Numbered from the stretch's first letter, positions 11,150-22,953 are shown. The stretch: DNA of 64,000 nucleotides from Diphasiastrum complanatum (GCA_029204225.1 CM055110.1:2839349-2903348); one strand, 5' to 3'. Notes: generated from the sequence alone by a model not told the origin. Program-made: numbers and translations.

Positions 11150-12790
11150 TCTCAAAACATGGGGACAAGTCCACAACAAAATTTGTCTAATTATCTTTGG
11201 TGCAGGCTCCTCTCATAATTTCATCTCTTTTAAGCTTGCACAAGAGATAGGAGGTGGTTCTTTTACCAAATCTATGCTTAAAGCTAAAGGTGCTTTTGTT
11301 GATGGTGATGCAAACATTTACCCTGTAGTTGGAAAACTTAAGCTCCAAATCTCCGACTACTATGAACCTATATGCAGGGAGTAGATGTAATCTTAGGCAT
11401 GCCTTGGCACAAAATGCACAATCCTCTGGTGGACTACAATAAGCATTTGATTTCATGGAAGCACAAAGGTAAAGACATTAGTGTGCATGCAGGACAAAGT
11501 GGTGAAACAATTTCTTTGGTAAGCCATATTCAAGTATCAAAAGTACTAAAGAAAATGGTATTTTCTTATTTGTTGTTTGTTCAAAGTATGGATGAAGATG
11601 TTGACGGGAATGCACATTCTTTGGACAAAAGTAGAAAAGACTTTTTATTAAAGTATTTTTCTCATTTTTTTGATGAGCTACCAAAGTCCTTACCCCCTGA
11701 AAGACCTGAAGATCATATGATAGACATTATTCCTGGAAGTTCCATACCCAATAGACCTCCTTATAGGGTAAGTCATTCTCAACAAGAAGAAATTTCTAAG
11801 CAAATTAATGACTTGTTAGAGAAAGGCCTTATAAAACCTAGTAGTTCTCCCCATTGCTCTCCTGTACTTTTAGTACAAAAGAAAGATGGGAGTTTTAGGA
11901 TGTGTGTGGACTATTGTGCTTTAAACAAGATTATAGTTAAGAACTGTTTTCCTATTCCAAGAATAGATGACATTATGGATATGATAAATGGATCTTGTAT
12001 CTTTAGTAGAATAGATTTGACAAGTGGATACCACCAAATCTGAGTAGCTCCTAAACATGTTCATAAAACTGCTTTCAAAACTAACTCTGGCCTATATGAA
12101 TTTTTAGTGGTACCATTTGGTCTAACTAATGCTCCCAAAACATTCAATAGAATGATGAAACGAGTGTTTCGACCCCATAGACGTTTTGTAGGAACATTCT
12201 TTGATGATATCTTAGTCTTTGGTGCAAATGAAGAAAAACATAAAAGACATCTTGATATCGTCTTTAGAACCCTACAAGAAAACTCACTTCTCATAAAAGG
12301 AAAGAAAATCGAATTCTTCCTAGAAAAGATACACTTTCTAGAACATATGATTTCTAAGGAAGGAATTCAAATGGACCATTCAAAGATTAAAGCCATACAA
12401 GACTGGCCTAAACCAAGAAATATTCATAAAGTTCAGTCTTTTCTAGGCTTATGTTCCTACTATAGAAAATTTCTTCACAACTTTGCTCATATAGCCTCAC
12501 CACTACATGAACTCACTAAGAAGAGGGTAAAATTTCATTGGTATAAGAAAGAGCAAAATGCCTTTGATATTTTAAAGCATGCCCTTACTACGGGACCCAT
12601 CGTAATCATTCTCGACCTTCATAAGCCTTTCTCTGTGGAAGTAGATGCAAGTCTTGATTGTATTGGGGCATTACTAAACCAAGAAGGTCATGTTGTAGCC
12701 TTTGAAAGTAGACGACTTCAAGGGGCAGAAGTACAATATGATATATATGAAGGAACTTTTGGCCATTATTCATGCCCTTAAGTTATGAAA
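11150..12790 (+). pseudogene. Gypsy protease-RT-RNase H (element A)
   Basis: The protease region near 11195-11225 reads IIFGAGSSHNFIS, where the usual catalytic D-(S/C)-G-A is lost. RT follows from 11372: LEKGLIKPSSSPHCSPVLLVQKKDGSFRMCVDY, then FPIPRIDD, SRIDLTSGYHQI, VPFGLTNAP and the catalytic FFDDIL (about 12199-12216). Then come the tether (FLGLCSYYRKF) and RNase H (VEVDASLDCIGALL). A TGA at 12041-12043 interrupts GYHQI-x-V, where gypsy elements normally have Arg; CGA to TGA would explain it. The frame then reads on to 12780, where a further stop and the copia junction follow. Confidence 0.9.
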
Positions 12791-12799
12791 GCACTATTA

Positions 12800-13071
12800 T
12801 ATGTGAAAGTCTGCAAACGAGCACAAACATAGTAATTGAGCTGAGTGTCAGGCTGCCAACGAGCGAGACACTGATCATCTACCTCAAAACTCAAAAACTG
12901 ATAATACAATTGCTCTCTTCTCCATCTCATTGTTTTTTGTCATCTTGATTGCTAGAAAGTTTTGTGTTCTGTGATTTGCAGTCATGTGCTTAGGATTCTG
13001 AAGGCTTCCGCAGAAACAGAAAAACGAAAGAAAACTCGAAAAGAATCAGTTCACGAAGCAAAATTGCGACA
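12800..13071 (+). repeat. Truncated 5' LTR of copia A (last about 272 bp)
   Basis: Aligns from GAAAGTCTGC onward with the second half of the central LTR (17632-17774 plus 23863-23984) and ends AAAATTGCGACA. About 460 bp of its 5' side is absent, and gypsy A RNase H sequence abuts it. Confidence 0.82.
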
Positions 13072-13084
13072 TGGTATCAGAGCT
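13072..13084 (+). promoter_or_regulatory. Primer binding site of copia A, copy 1
   Basis: TGGTATCAGAGCT directly after the LTR end GACA; initiator Met-tRNA type. Confidence 0.88.
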
Positions 13085-13136
13085 CTAAGGTTATTACTAC
13101 ATGATATCTGAACAGTGATTCTCTAGGCAACACAAT

Positions 13137-14184
13137 ATGGCTACAATGATCCAGACAAGAATAGCAATCAGTCTTGATGGCAAAAAATACAAAGTATGGA
13201 GATTCAAAATTGAAACGCTTCTGAAGGGTGAAGGCATCTGGCCGGTGGCTGAACTCACAGAGGTGCAGCCTCCAAAGGGAGACCCGAGGAGACCCGAGTG
13301 GATCAGAAAAGACGAGCGTGCAATGGTGATCATCATTTCATCCATCAATGAAGAACTACTCATGCAGATTGAAGATTGTGAAAGCAGCCATGCAACATGG
13401 GAAAGACTAAAGCAGAAGTACAAAGTGAGGACTGCCACTTCAGTGATGCATCTTCACAATCAACTACAATCCATACAATGGAATGGCAACCAGTTGGATC
13501 AGCACGTTGAGAAGATCAGAATGATCTTTGCTCAACTTGTTGTATCAGGACAAGAACATCAGGTCCCAGCACCACAATAGCTTATGTACTTCATGAAATC
13601 TACATCCGTCCTATCAGTCGTTGAGAATGCTCATACTGAGTCTACCAGATATGAAATTCGACAAAGTAGTCAGTCTTGTCGCTGATGAGAGACTGATGAG
13701 GGACAAAGGAGAAGGAAACAGTGATCAAGAGAAAGCTCTCTTCACAAAAGGAAAGAAGAAAAACATGAACAAGCCCAGATTCGACAAGACAAAGTCTTCG
13801 AACAGAGGCAATGACAACCAACAATCTTCTTCATGTGATCACTATCACAAACCAGAACACACAGCCAATAGATGTTGGTTCAATCCAACGATTCCTTGCA
13901 TGCACTGCAAGAAAAAGAGACACTCTGCATACGATTGCAGATTCAACCCAAAAAGAAAGAACAAAGCTGACAAAGCAAATGTTGCAGAGTCATCCAAGAA
14001 TGCAAACAAAGGTGATGAAGCTTTCATGATATTCGATGAAGCTTCAATAAGCTACACTGAGCAAGACTACGATGTAGTCATTGTTTCAGGAGCAATCTCA
14101 CACATCACCTGCAACAAAAGAATCTTGATCGACTTCAGAGAACTCGAAGGCAACAAAGTAGTGATTCTAGGCGATGGGAGCTGA
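13137..14184 (+). pseudogene. Copia A Gag and protease start
   Basis: Gag begins MATMIQTRIAISLDGKKYKVWRFKIETLL at 13137 and carries a UBN2-type gag-polypeptide domain to a stop at 13578-13580. A frame change leads to 13621-14184. This segment has two zinc knuckles, CDHYHKPEHTANRC and CMHCKKKRHSAYDC, and the start of the protease. The protease active site reads VVIVSGAISH, so the catalytic Asp has become Val. A TGA follows at 14182-14184. The copy cannot make active protease. Confidence 0.85.
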
Positions 14185-15473
14185 CACGATGTCAAGGGCA
14201 TCGGGACTCTATAGCTGCAAACACTGTCAGGTCAAGCAGAGCTGCTAGGAGCACTCTATGTACCTTCACTAAGACGAGACCTGCTATCAGTATCCAAGAT
14301 GGTAGATCTTGGAATTCGAGTTCTATTCAATGGCAATACATGCCGAATGATCGAGAAAATAACAAACAAATTGTTGACAGTTGGATGTAGAGAAGAAAAT
14401 ATCTATCAAGCCAAGATAATCAGCAATTCTGATAGCATACTAAATGCATCAGAAAATGAAGATCAACTCTGGCACAGAAGAATGTATCATCTGAACATGA
14501 GGAGCCTGTATGACATGAGCAAGAAAGACATAGTCACATGCCTAAAGATATCCAGACCCGATACTGAGTTCTACGAAGCCTGCCTAAAAGGAAAACAACA
14601 TCGAAATCCATTCACACATGAGGGAAGAAGAGCTAAAGAAGTTCTTGAGCTCATCCACTCAGATGTCTATGGACTAATGAAAGTTGATTCGCTCTCAAGA
14701 TCGAGGTATTTCATGACGTTCATTGATGACTACAACCGGATGACAACGATCTACTACCTAAAGAAAAAATCTGAAGTGTTTGACTCTTTCAAGAAGTTCA
14801 TGGCATTTGCAGAGAGAAACACCTCAAAGAAGATTCAGATCATCAGATCTGATAATGGAGGTTAGTAAAAGAGCACATAATTTTCTAGATTCTACCAAGA
14901 ATAGGGGATAGAACATCAATTCACATCTGCATACACACCCGAATATAATGGTGTTGTAGAAAGAAGAAACATGACGCTAGTTGAAGGAGCCAGATGTATG
15001 ATGGCACAGGCTCGATTGCCAAGTCAATTTTGGACCAAGGCAATTGCTGCAGCAGTGCACTTGCAGAATATATCAATAACAACAGCTCTGGAAAACAAGA
15101 CATCGTACGAATTGTGGACAAGTAGAAAGCCTGATCTGTCATACGTGCGTGTATTCGGATGTACAGCATACAAGCACATTCCAAAAGAAGAAAAAAAAAC
15201 AAGCTCGATGAAAAATCAGAGCAGACAATCATGGTGGGCTACTTGAACGGATCACAAGTGTACAGGCTCTACGAACCAACCACGAAGAAGGTCGTTTTGA
15301 GTAGAGATGTAAAGTTTGATGAGGACACATTCCCTGGACTGAAGGATAGAAAAGGCCATGAGATCTTCACATTGCTGCCAATTCAAGAGGGAGATCGAGG
15401 ACAAGCATCAAATCAGAATGTTAGCCCCAGACTCCAGAGCAGCAGGAAGCAGAAGATCAACTCCACGAAGTAG
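14185..15473 (+). pseudogene. Copia A protease end and integrase
   Basis: Protease C-terminus (LYVPSLRRDLLSVSKM), GAG-pre-integrase (LWHRRMYHLN), then the integrase core. The three catalytic positions are still visible: Asp in LIHSDVYG (about 14650-14675), Asp in IIRSDNGG (about 14840-14862) and Glu in GVVERRN (about 14952-14972). The frame is broken after DNGG and again near 15159-15240, where ORFs 14971-15246 and 15159-15473 overlap in different frames (integrase C-terminal VFGCTAYKHIP, VGYLNGSQVYRLYEP). Confidence 0.85.
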
Positions 15474-15499
15474 AAACATTTGAGCAGCAATGAATCGAA

Positions 15500-17163
15500 C
15501 CCAGAAGGTCAACGAGACAAAGAAAACCTCCAGATCAATACATTGACAATCTACAATAGAGCGAAGACACAAAATTTGAGTACTGCAGCTTCACTGAAGA
15601 GCCAACTACATATCTAGAAGTTGTCCAGAGTCCAAAGGGAGAGTTTTGGAAGCAGGCAATGTCAGAAGAAATCGCATCAATGAGGCAAAATGAGACATGG
15701 ACACTAAATCCACTACATGAAAATAAAAAGATCATCGACTGCAAATGGGTATACAAGAAGAAAATCAAATCAGATGGCACTGTTGGATGCTACAAAGCTA
15801 AGCTTGTCGCAAAGGCTATACAGAAAGGTACAGAGTCGACTATTTCAACACATATTCACCAATGTTCAAGATGACAAGCATTCGACTGCTCCTTGCATAT
15901 GCTAAACAACACAATCTGAAAATTCACCAAACTGATGTAAAGACAGCCTTTCTCCACAGAAATCTAGAGGAAGAAATCTTCATGAAGCAGCTTGAAGGAT
16001 ATCCCAACAATCGACAATATGTCTGTCGGTTGTAGAGATGCATTTAAAGTCTAAAGAAGACATCACGAGCTTGGTACAAAAAGCTCGACAGTCTTTTGAA
16101 GTCTCTAGACTTTACTCCTACACAACCAGACTATAATGTCTATATAAAGAGAGTAGGAAGAAATTTTGTGATTTTGACTATTTTCATGGATGATTCTCTT
16201 ATGATAGGAGACTCCTTGATGCTAATCAAGGACATGAAGAGTCAGATTTCTAAAAATTATGAAATCACATATCTAAGAAAATCAACAAAATGCCTTTGGC
16301 TAGAGATCAGAAGAGATCGAATGAAAGGAGAAATGCATCTGAGTCAGTTAGAGTATGCCAGAAAAGTGTTGAAACAATATCGAATGATGGACTGCAAAGA
16401 AAAAGCCACACCAATGATAGTCGGAGCCAGATTGATGAAGCAGGATTGTCCAAAAACAGAAGAGAAAGATAGAAGATGGAAGGTATACCCTACCAAAACC
16501 TGATCGGTAGTCTGATGTACCTTATAGTTTGTATCACACCCGATTTGGCTTACTATGTCTATGCTTTAAGCCAATTCTCTTCCAATCCTGGCATGGCGCA
16601 CTGGCAAATGGAAAAATGAATCCTACAATATTTGAAGAATACCCAAAATATGAGAATAACCTACAAAGCAAACAACAAAAGAAAAGGATTTGAGCTGCAC
16701 CACTATAGTGATGCAAGTTGGGCGAGCTGCAAAGATGACAACAAGACCGTGACAGGAGGATGTTCAATGGCGTGCGGAGCAGCAATCAACTAGATATGCA
16801 AAAAGCAAACCTTGGTGGCTCACTCCTCATGCAAAGCTGAATATGATGGCTAACGAGGTAGTTTAGTTGTAGATTATGTTGGAGACAATTGGCATACCAC
16901 AAGGAGAACCATGCACGATGATGATAGATTCTCAAAGTGCCATATATCTATCCCAGGATCCTGTCTTCCATTCAAAGAAAAAACATATACCTCTGAAGTA
17001 CCATCACATTCGAGGTCTGATCTCGAAAGGAGAGCTCAAGGTCCAATACATAAACTCTGAAGACATGATTGCAGATCTGCTCATGAAGCCGCTCGACAAG
17101 CCACTCTTCGCAAAGCAAAGAAAGAAAATTGGATTAAACATACAAAGTTGCAAGGTCCAAGAG
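15500..17163 (+). pseudogene. Copia A reverse transcriptase-RNase H
   Basis: RT starts around MSEEIASMRQNETW (15659) with KWVYKKKIKSDG, shifts frame near 15825, and resumes with TDVKTAFLHRNLEEEIFM and SLKKTSRAWYKKL. The catalytic box is changed to FMDD in LTIFMDDSLM (about 16175-16200). RNase H pieces follow: MAHWQMEK, SDASWASC, SCKAEY, then IDSQSAIYLSQDPVFHSKKKHI in the ORF at 16876-17223. Several stops and shifts make it non-functional. Confidence 0.85.
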
Positions 17164-17165
17164 GG

Positions 17166-17774
17166 TGTCAAAAATTGTGAACTCCTGCAACTTTGTCACA
17201 AAACGAAGCGAAGCGAAGGTTGAAGGGAAAATGTACCTCAAAACCCCTACAGCACGAAATGAACCGAAGGTTGAAGGACGAACAATTTGCAAAAGTTAAA
17301 CATACCTTGAGGACCAAAAGACACTACACGAAACGAACTGAAAAGAAAACGAAAGAAAATAATTCGCACTGCCAGCTGACAGCTCAACGGACATGGTGTC
17401 TTGTATTCAACGCTCAACTAAAAGAGCTAGCAATAACATAGAATAAGTAACTAGTTGATTAGAGTTAACTACTCTTATAATTCTTTGTATAGCTACCTTA
17501 TAAAATCCACACAGTGGAGATATAAACACAATTTTGATTCAACACAAAAGTAAAAAGAGAGCGAAAAGGAAGAGAAAGAGCAGAAAAAGAGAAGAATAGA
17601 AAAAGATAGATAGACGAAAATAGCTATGCATGAAAGTCTGCTAACGAGCAGAATGCAGCGATTGAGCTGAGTGTCAAGCTGCCAACGAGCGAGACACTGA
17701 TCATCTAGCTCAAAACTCAAAAACTCATAATACAACTGCTCTCTTCTCCATCTCATTGTTTTTCATCATCTTGA
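17166..17774 (+). repeat. Central LTR of copia A, first segment
   Basis: Starts TGTCAAAAATTG after the purine-rich AAGAGGG and runs to the E1 insertion. It continues at 23863-23984 to a TTGCGACA end. The rejoined LTR would be 731 bp. The five bases CTTGA at 17770-17774 are the E1 target duplication. Confidence 0.88.
17770..17774. repeat. Target-site duplication of E1, left copy (CTTGA)
   Basis: CTTGA here and again at 23858-23862, exactly flanking E1; a 5-bp duplication is the norm for LTR elements. Removing E1 and one copy restores the central copia LTR, which matches the 5' LTR at 12945-12965. Confidence 0.93.
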
Positions 17775-18489
17775 TATTGTGGGTATTTCTTGCACAGTAA
17801 TAAACAAGTGGGTCCCACCACATAAAATATTGTTGGCCAAGCCTTACCTAGTGGGTCTCACCACAGTACATTGTAAGTAGGGTAATAAGTGCGAGGGCAC
17901 TGGCATCCTACGCGTGTAAGCCCAACCCAACACAAGTAGCAAGTTGTAATTCCTAGGAATAAGAGACTAGGGGCTTAAAACTCTAAAATGACATTAGAGG
18001 CCCTAAGTCAAGTTGCAAATAAAAAAGCTAAAAGGGTCCAACTTAAAACTCACATGAATCATGTGAGTGCCCTTGTGCTTTCTTAGCACCAATAGATTTA
18101 AGTTATGTTTATTTTAAAGGCTTGGATTAGAATCCTTGTCCCAATGAAGTGGCCAATGAGAGTGAAGGAGGCTCACCTCTAAAATCTATAAGAGGGAGCC
18201 ATTTCCTTTGTATTGTATCATCTTCCATTCTCATTCTAATAAAACTCTCTTGGTTTCTCCATCTCCATCTCTCTCTCTCTCTCTTCTCCCTCTCTCCCTA
18301 CGTTGGGATAGAATAGCTTTGGGTAGGCACTCGAGCCCCCAAAGCCTTTCTCAACCTAGGCGTTCTCTCTAGCCCTCTCTCCACTCTCTTTCTCCTCTCT
18401 CTCCTCTCCCTCTCTCTTTTTGCTATGCAGGTGAAGGCGAGGTTGCCGCTCCCAACGACGGACCCCTATGCTACATCGATGACACAATA
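17775..18489 (+). repeat. 5' LTR of E1 (715 bp)
   Basis: Starts TATTGTGGG (TG changed to TA) and ends CACAATA, against TGTTGTGGG...CACAACA in the 3' LTR. It contains a TATA-like CTATAAGAGG (about 18187), a short CT run and the motif GGGTAGGCACTCGAGCCCC. It is shorter than the 3' LTR, which has an expanded CT tract and extra copies of that motif. Confidence 0.9.
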
Positions 18490-18490
18490 G

Positions 18491-18510
18491 TGGTGTCATT
18501 GCCGAGGAGC
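18491..18510 (+). promoter_or_regulatory. Primer binding site of E1
   Basis: TGGTGTCATTGCCGAGGAGC, one base after the LTR end. It resembles the TGGCGCCGTTGCCGGGGA primer site of many plant gypsy elements rather than the initiator-Met type of its neighbours, suggesting a gypsy ancestry. Confidence 0.72.
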
Positions 18511-18829
18511 GCCACACTCTCGTCTCACCACATAACATCTTCTCTCTATATTTCTCCCTCTTTTTCTCTCCTACGCTTTCGTTTTTACCAAAAAAATCGG
18601 GTTTTAGGGATAAAATAGTGTGAGTAGTGTTAAGTTTTGTTGCTTTTTGTGATTTTTTGTTTGGAAGAGTTGTAGGGAGAGATTGTGAGGTGGGGGGATC
18701 AGATCCAAGCACCCAATCCTTTCGTTAATTCATTAAAATTAGAAAAAAGCTCAAAATCTATTTTTGGAGGAAAAAAGAGAGGCAAAATCTCATCAGATTT
18801 TGTTTTCTCAAAAATCAGTGGGCATGAAA

Positions 18830-20250
18830 CTTTGCATGACTAGCAGCGTACTGTCCCAGACCTGTATAGAAGCCTGCGAGGGTTAGTTCCCATCAGATTT
18901 TGAAAAAACAAAGAAAAACCCAAAAAAAAATTCAAAAATCTTTTGTAAAAATAAAAAAAAAATTCAAAACTCAAAACTAACCTTCACAGAGCTCTCTGTA
19001 GTTCCATCTCACTGAGACAAGGACACAGAGAAGTCTGCGAGAGTTAGATCCCAAAAACCGTGCCCCTATGAAGGTTCCCAAGAGCAAAAAGTGGCCTAGA
19101 ACCTTCTCAGATAACAAATTTTTGAGTTTCTTTGGGAAGTAACCTTTGCAGAGCTCTCTAAAGTTCCATCTCACTGACACAAGGACACAGAGAAGTCTGC
19201 AAGAGTTAGATAAAAAAAAAAAAGTGCCCTTGTGAAGGTTCCCAAGAGCAAAAAGTGGCCTAGAACCTTCTCAGATAGCAAATTTTTGGGTTTCCTGGGA
19301 AGTAACTCTTGTAGCTTGGTATGCAGGTGGATATAACTCAGATACAAGCACATGCCAGCCTGCGAAGATTAGTTCCCATAAAATCTCAAAATTTAGCCAA
19401 AAAACACCAAAAAATGCACTTTTTCAAGAGTTTTTGAGTTTCCTTGGGATGTAGCTCTCGCAGCTTGGTGAGCACGTGAATCTGACTTAGGTACAAGTGC
19501 ATACCAGTCTGCGAGGGTTCATTCCCAGAAAATCTTAAAATTTTGCAAAAAAACCCCCAAAAAATACACTTTTTTCAAGATTTTCTGATTTTCCTAGGGA
19601 AGTAACTCTTGCAGCTTGGTGAGTAGGTAAATCTGACTTAGATACAAGTGCATACCAGTCTGCAAGGGTTTGTTCTCAGAAAATCTTAAAATTTTACAAA
19701 ACAACACAAAAAAAATGCACTTTTTTCAAGACTTTTTGAGTTTCCTTGGAAAGTAACTCTTGCAGCTTGGTGAGCAGCTAAATCTAACTGAGATACAAGT
19801 GCATAGCAGTTTATGAGGGTTGGTTCCCAGCAAATATTAAAATTTTGCAAACAAACCTCAAAAAAATGCACTTTTTTCAAGATTTTTTGAGTTTCTTTGG
19901 GAAGTAACTCTTGCAGCTTGGTGAGCAGCTGAATCTGACTGAGATACAAGTACATACCAGTCTAAGAGGGTTGGTTCCAAGAAAATCTTAAAATTTTGCA
20001 AGAAAACCTCAAAAAAAAGCACTTTTTTCAAGATTTTTTGAGTTTCCTTGGGAAGTAGCTCTTGCAGCTTGGTGAGCAGTGGAATCTGACTAAGATACAA
20101 GTGAATACCAGTCTGCGAGGGTTTGTTCCCAGAAAATCTTAAAATTTTGCAAACAAACCCCAAAAAATGCACTTTTTCAATGTTTTTTAAGATCTGCTGA
20201 GAAGTAACCCTTGCAAAGAGTTTTACAGATAGATCTAATCTATATCTGGC
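18830..20250 (+). repeat. Tandem array of ~151-bp (and ~163-bp) units in E1 leader
   Basis: Copies of GAAGTAACTCTTGCAGCTTGG and the following sequence (GAATCTGACT...ACAAGTGCATACCAGTCTGCGAGGGTT...AAAATCTTAAAATTTTGCA) recur. The reference base of GTAACTCTTG falls at 19302, 19451, 19602, 19753, 19904, 20055 and 20204, i.e. spacings of 149, 151, 151, 151, 151 and 149. Two longer, more divergent units (about 163 bp, with GAGCTCTCT...TTCCATCTCACTGA) precede them from about 18975 and 19139. No coding is visible. The minus-strand ORFs here are repeat by-products. Confidence 0.9.
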
Positions 20251-20912
20251 TATTGTAAAAAATTTTGTGAAGATCCAATGGTAAGATTTTCAAATATCTA
20301 AGAAAAAGGGCCAAAAAATTGAGTTTTTTCAAGATCCTGACAAATCTGTCCTTCAAGAACTCTTGCAGAACTCACATTGTCTAGAAATGGTCCAGAGATA
20401 GCTACTGTAGAAAGGTTGAATGTTAGATTCATGCATATCTGAAGAAATCTCGACAAAAAAAAAAAAAACCACAAAAACTAAGAGAAAGGGCTAAAATCAC
20501 ACTATTAGCCAACTGAAACTGATCAGATCTTGTCAAATCTAGGTTGCAGTCACATTATCCAGCACGATCCAACATCTTTGGACTGAATCAAGTGAATGAA
20601 CCTCAGATCAAGCCGATCGGTTCCCTCCACATCAACCACTATCCATCCATCATTCTTCTGTCCCATCTCTATTCCATCTTCTATCTCCATCCCTACTAGA
20701 TAAATCCATTTCTGTCTCTATTCTCATCCATATTGATCCACCATTTACCGATTCTCTTCTCTTCTTCTTCTTTTTCTTCTTCTTCCTCTTCTCCATCTGC
20801 CAAAACAAAAAAAAAAAAAAAAAACAGAGAAAGAGTTCGAACACCAGAGTCATTGAGCAAACCTTGAAGCAATTCGCCAACTAGCTACTTTGCAATATTC
20901 TAGTGTTGAACT

Positions 20913-22767
20913 ATGGAGACCACCAATGCAGGATTATCTAAACTAAAAAAGTTCCCTAATGAAACAATCCGAGACTACACCTATCGAATCATCCAATTAG
21001 TGAAGAATTGTAATCCACCGATTCCTGAACGGATCGTCATGACAAAATACTATGCTGGACTGCCCAAAAGGATCAGATCTGGTATGGCAGAATTAGCATC
21101 CTATGCATCACCTGTACAACTCTGTAAGGATGCTGTCATGATGGAAATCTCACAAGGGATGAGAGATTTTCTCTATCAGTCTATTGAATCATCAGATGGG
21201 GAATCAGAGGAACAAAGGTCAACAACGAACGATGATCCAACAAGAATGAGAACCTGTGAGAGGCAACAAAGTGCAGCAAAGTCAAGCAGATCAAGTGCAA
21301 TAGAAGACCAAGAACCTTGCACTTCAAGTTCAGGCCATCATCAAGCTTATGCTCGCATAGTCAATTTTCTTAAAAAGGACAAATGTACCTTTTGCTTTGG
21401 AGATCATCCAAGTTCAAAGTGTCCAATCATGAATCCGCGCTTATTAAAAGGATAGAATGCATAGCAACAAGTTCGTCGACGACAAGATCCAGCGGTTCAA
21501 TGGTCAGAAGCAGAATCAAGCCAACACAGAGCTCATCCAAAGGATGGATGTCAGATAAACCAACCTAAATCACGAGCTTCTTCAACAACCAGTGGCAAGG
21601 TAGAAGTTTTGGTTATATCTTCTTGCATGTCACCGAACTCAAATGGAGGACCATAACAGCCTACCAGTTTATTTTGTGGAACATCCTAAGGGAAATCTAT
21701 TACCTGTGTATGTCTATCAACTTAGAGGCGATGACGTACTGCACTCAGTTAGGTGCTATGGATGCAGAGGAAAACACCGCCGTACTGAATGTCCACACTG
21801 AGGGGATCTGTCAACATTTGATCCCTTGTGTTCACAATGCGGAGTTAATCATCCATGCCAAGATTGCCAAATGAAAAATTCACAAATAGCCAGGAGGCAT
21901 TTGTCTTATGTAGATCGACATGCATATGCGGCGACCCTTCCACCTCGAACGCACTATAAAAGAAAAATCTTAGTGCCACCGGGCTATGAAGCGAGTGATG
22001 AAGAAGACAATCTGGCAAAAGTCCCAAAGTATGCAAAGATACCCCCGGGCAAACAAGTAAAACCATCACAGAAGACAGAGATGGTAAAATCTATCATGCC
22101 AATGGTAACTGAGGAAGTCAAGAAATTGGCAACCGACGAAGTCCAGCGGATTTTACCAAGCCTCTTGGCGCAATCAATGCAAAGAATTCTTAGTGATGAA
22201 TTACAAAGGGGCCTAGCATCAATGGAACGACGAGAAGACAATTCAACACAAGATCCAAGAGAAAGTGCAATCATGCAGCCATCAACGGGGAAGTGCAATG
22301 ATCAGGGGAAGACAAAGGTTAATGATTGCCCCTCAACGAGCAAGATTCAACCAAAGTCTCCTTGTTCCACAATGCAGCAGCCCAAACCAATGCCAAATCT
22401 GGGTATATCCATTCTTCAAAGGCCAAATCCAGGGAATCCAAGCCCAAATAGGCCTCCAGTATAGCAAGCACCAGTGCCTACAATGACAAAGCCTTGTCCT
22501 CAATTTATGATATTGACCACTGAGGAAAGTCGTCAAGCTATGGCATACCACGAATACCTGGACAGACACGAGAGTCAAGCAAGCACGTCATATCCACCTT
22601 ACAATTTGAGGGAGTCTATGACATTGGGACCAGTTGTGCCGATCTACAAGAATCCATTATATCAGCAAGATTTATCTTGGGATCCTCCGATGGAATGCCT
22701 TGACTACCCAATTCTCAATGAAGAAGGTTACCTGGAATGGCCACCAGACCCTTATGGGTATTATTGA
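20913..22767 (+). pseudogene. E1 Gag with three zinc knuckles
   Basis: Starts METTNAGLSKLKKFPNETIRD at 20913. The capsid-like part (DYTYRIIQLVKNC, YYAGLPKRIRSGM) is followed by an acidic/serine-rich linker. Three CX2CX3HX4C knuckles come next: CTFCFGDHPSSKC (21384-21422), CYGCRGKHRRTEC (21754-21792) and CSQCGVNHPCQDC (21829-21867). A helical, charged region (EEVKKLATDEVQRILPSLLAQ) and a Pro/Tyr-rich C-terminus ending WPPDPYGYY finish it. The frame changes between 21455 and about 21700, and TGA (21799-21801) and TAG (22462-22464) interrupt it. No pol domain follows. The E3 Gag shares the three-knuckle plan. Confidence 0.82.
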
Positions 22768-22953
22768 AAATCTGGCAAGTCCAGTTCTTGCTGATCAACA
22801 ATCAATAAAGCCTCAGGTTTTACGTAAGCGAATTCTACCCACGCTTTTCCTGAAGCACCCATGTCCCAACAATAAAAGAACCGACAACAGTGCCCCTTCA
22901 CGATAGTTGTAGCCTAGTGCCGAGGGACCGACACTACTTTGGGTCGTGGACCC
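22768..22953 (+). promoter_or_regulatory. 3' untranslated region and polypurine region of E1
   Basis: Short non-coding stretch between the gag stop and the 3' LTR. It includes GTGCCGAGGGACCGACA, which is repeated almost exactly before the E2 LTR at 29485-29505. The bases next to the LTR are GGGTCGTGGACCC, a weak polypurine tract. Confidence 0.6.

Larger units (their letters stand above)
9665..12790 (+). mobile_element. Ty3/gypsy element A, left segment
   Basis: LTR, PBS, gag, protease, RT and RNase H in gypsy order. It is cut at about 12790 by a copia element and resumes at 24131 with the RNase H end and integrase. About 30-60 residues of RNase H are missing between the halves, so the junction includes a deletion or the copia element took part in a rearrangement. 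Confidence 0.88.

Noticed and set aside
18977-20172. Several minus-strand frames of 60-104 codons in the E1 leader
   Set aside because: They repeat one another because they translate the 151-bp tandem units; there is no start context or domain.
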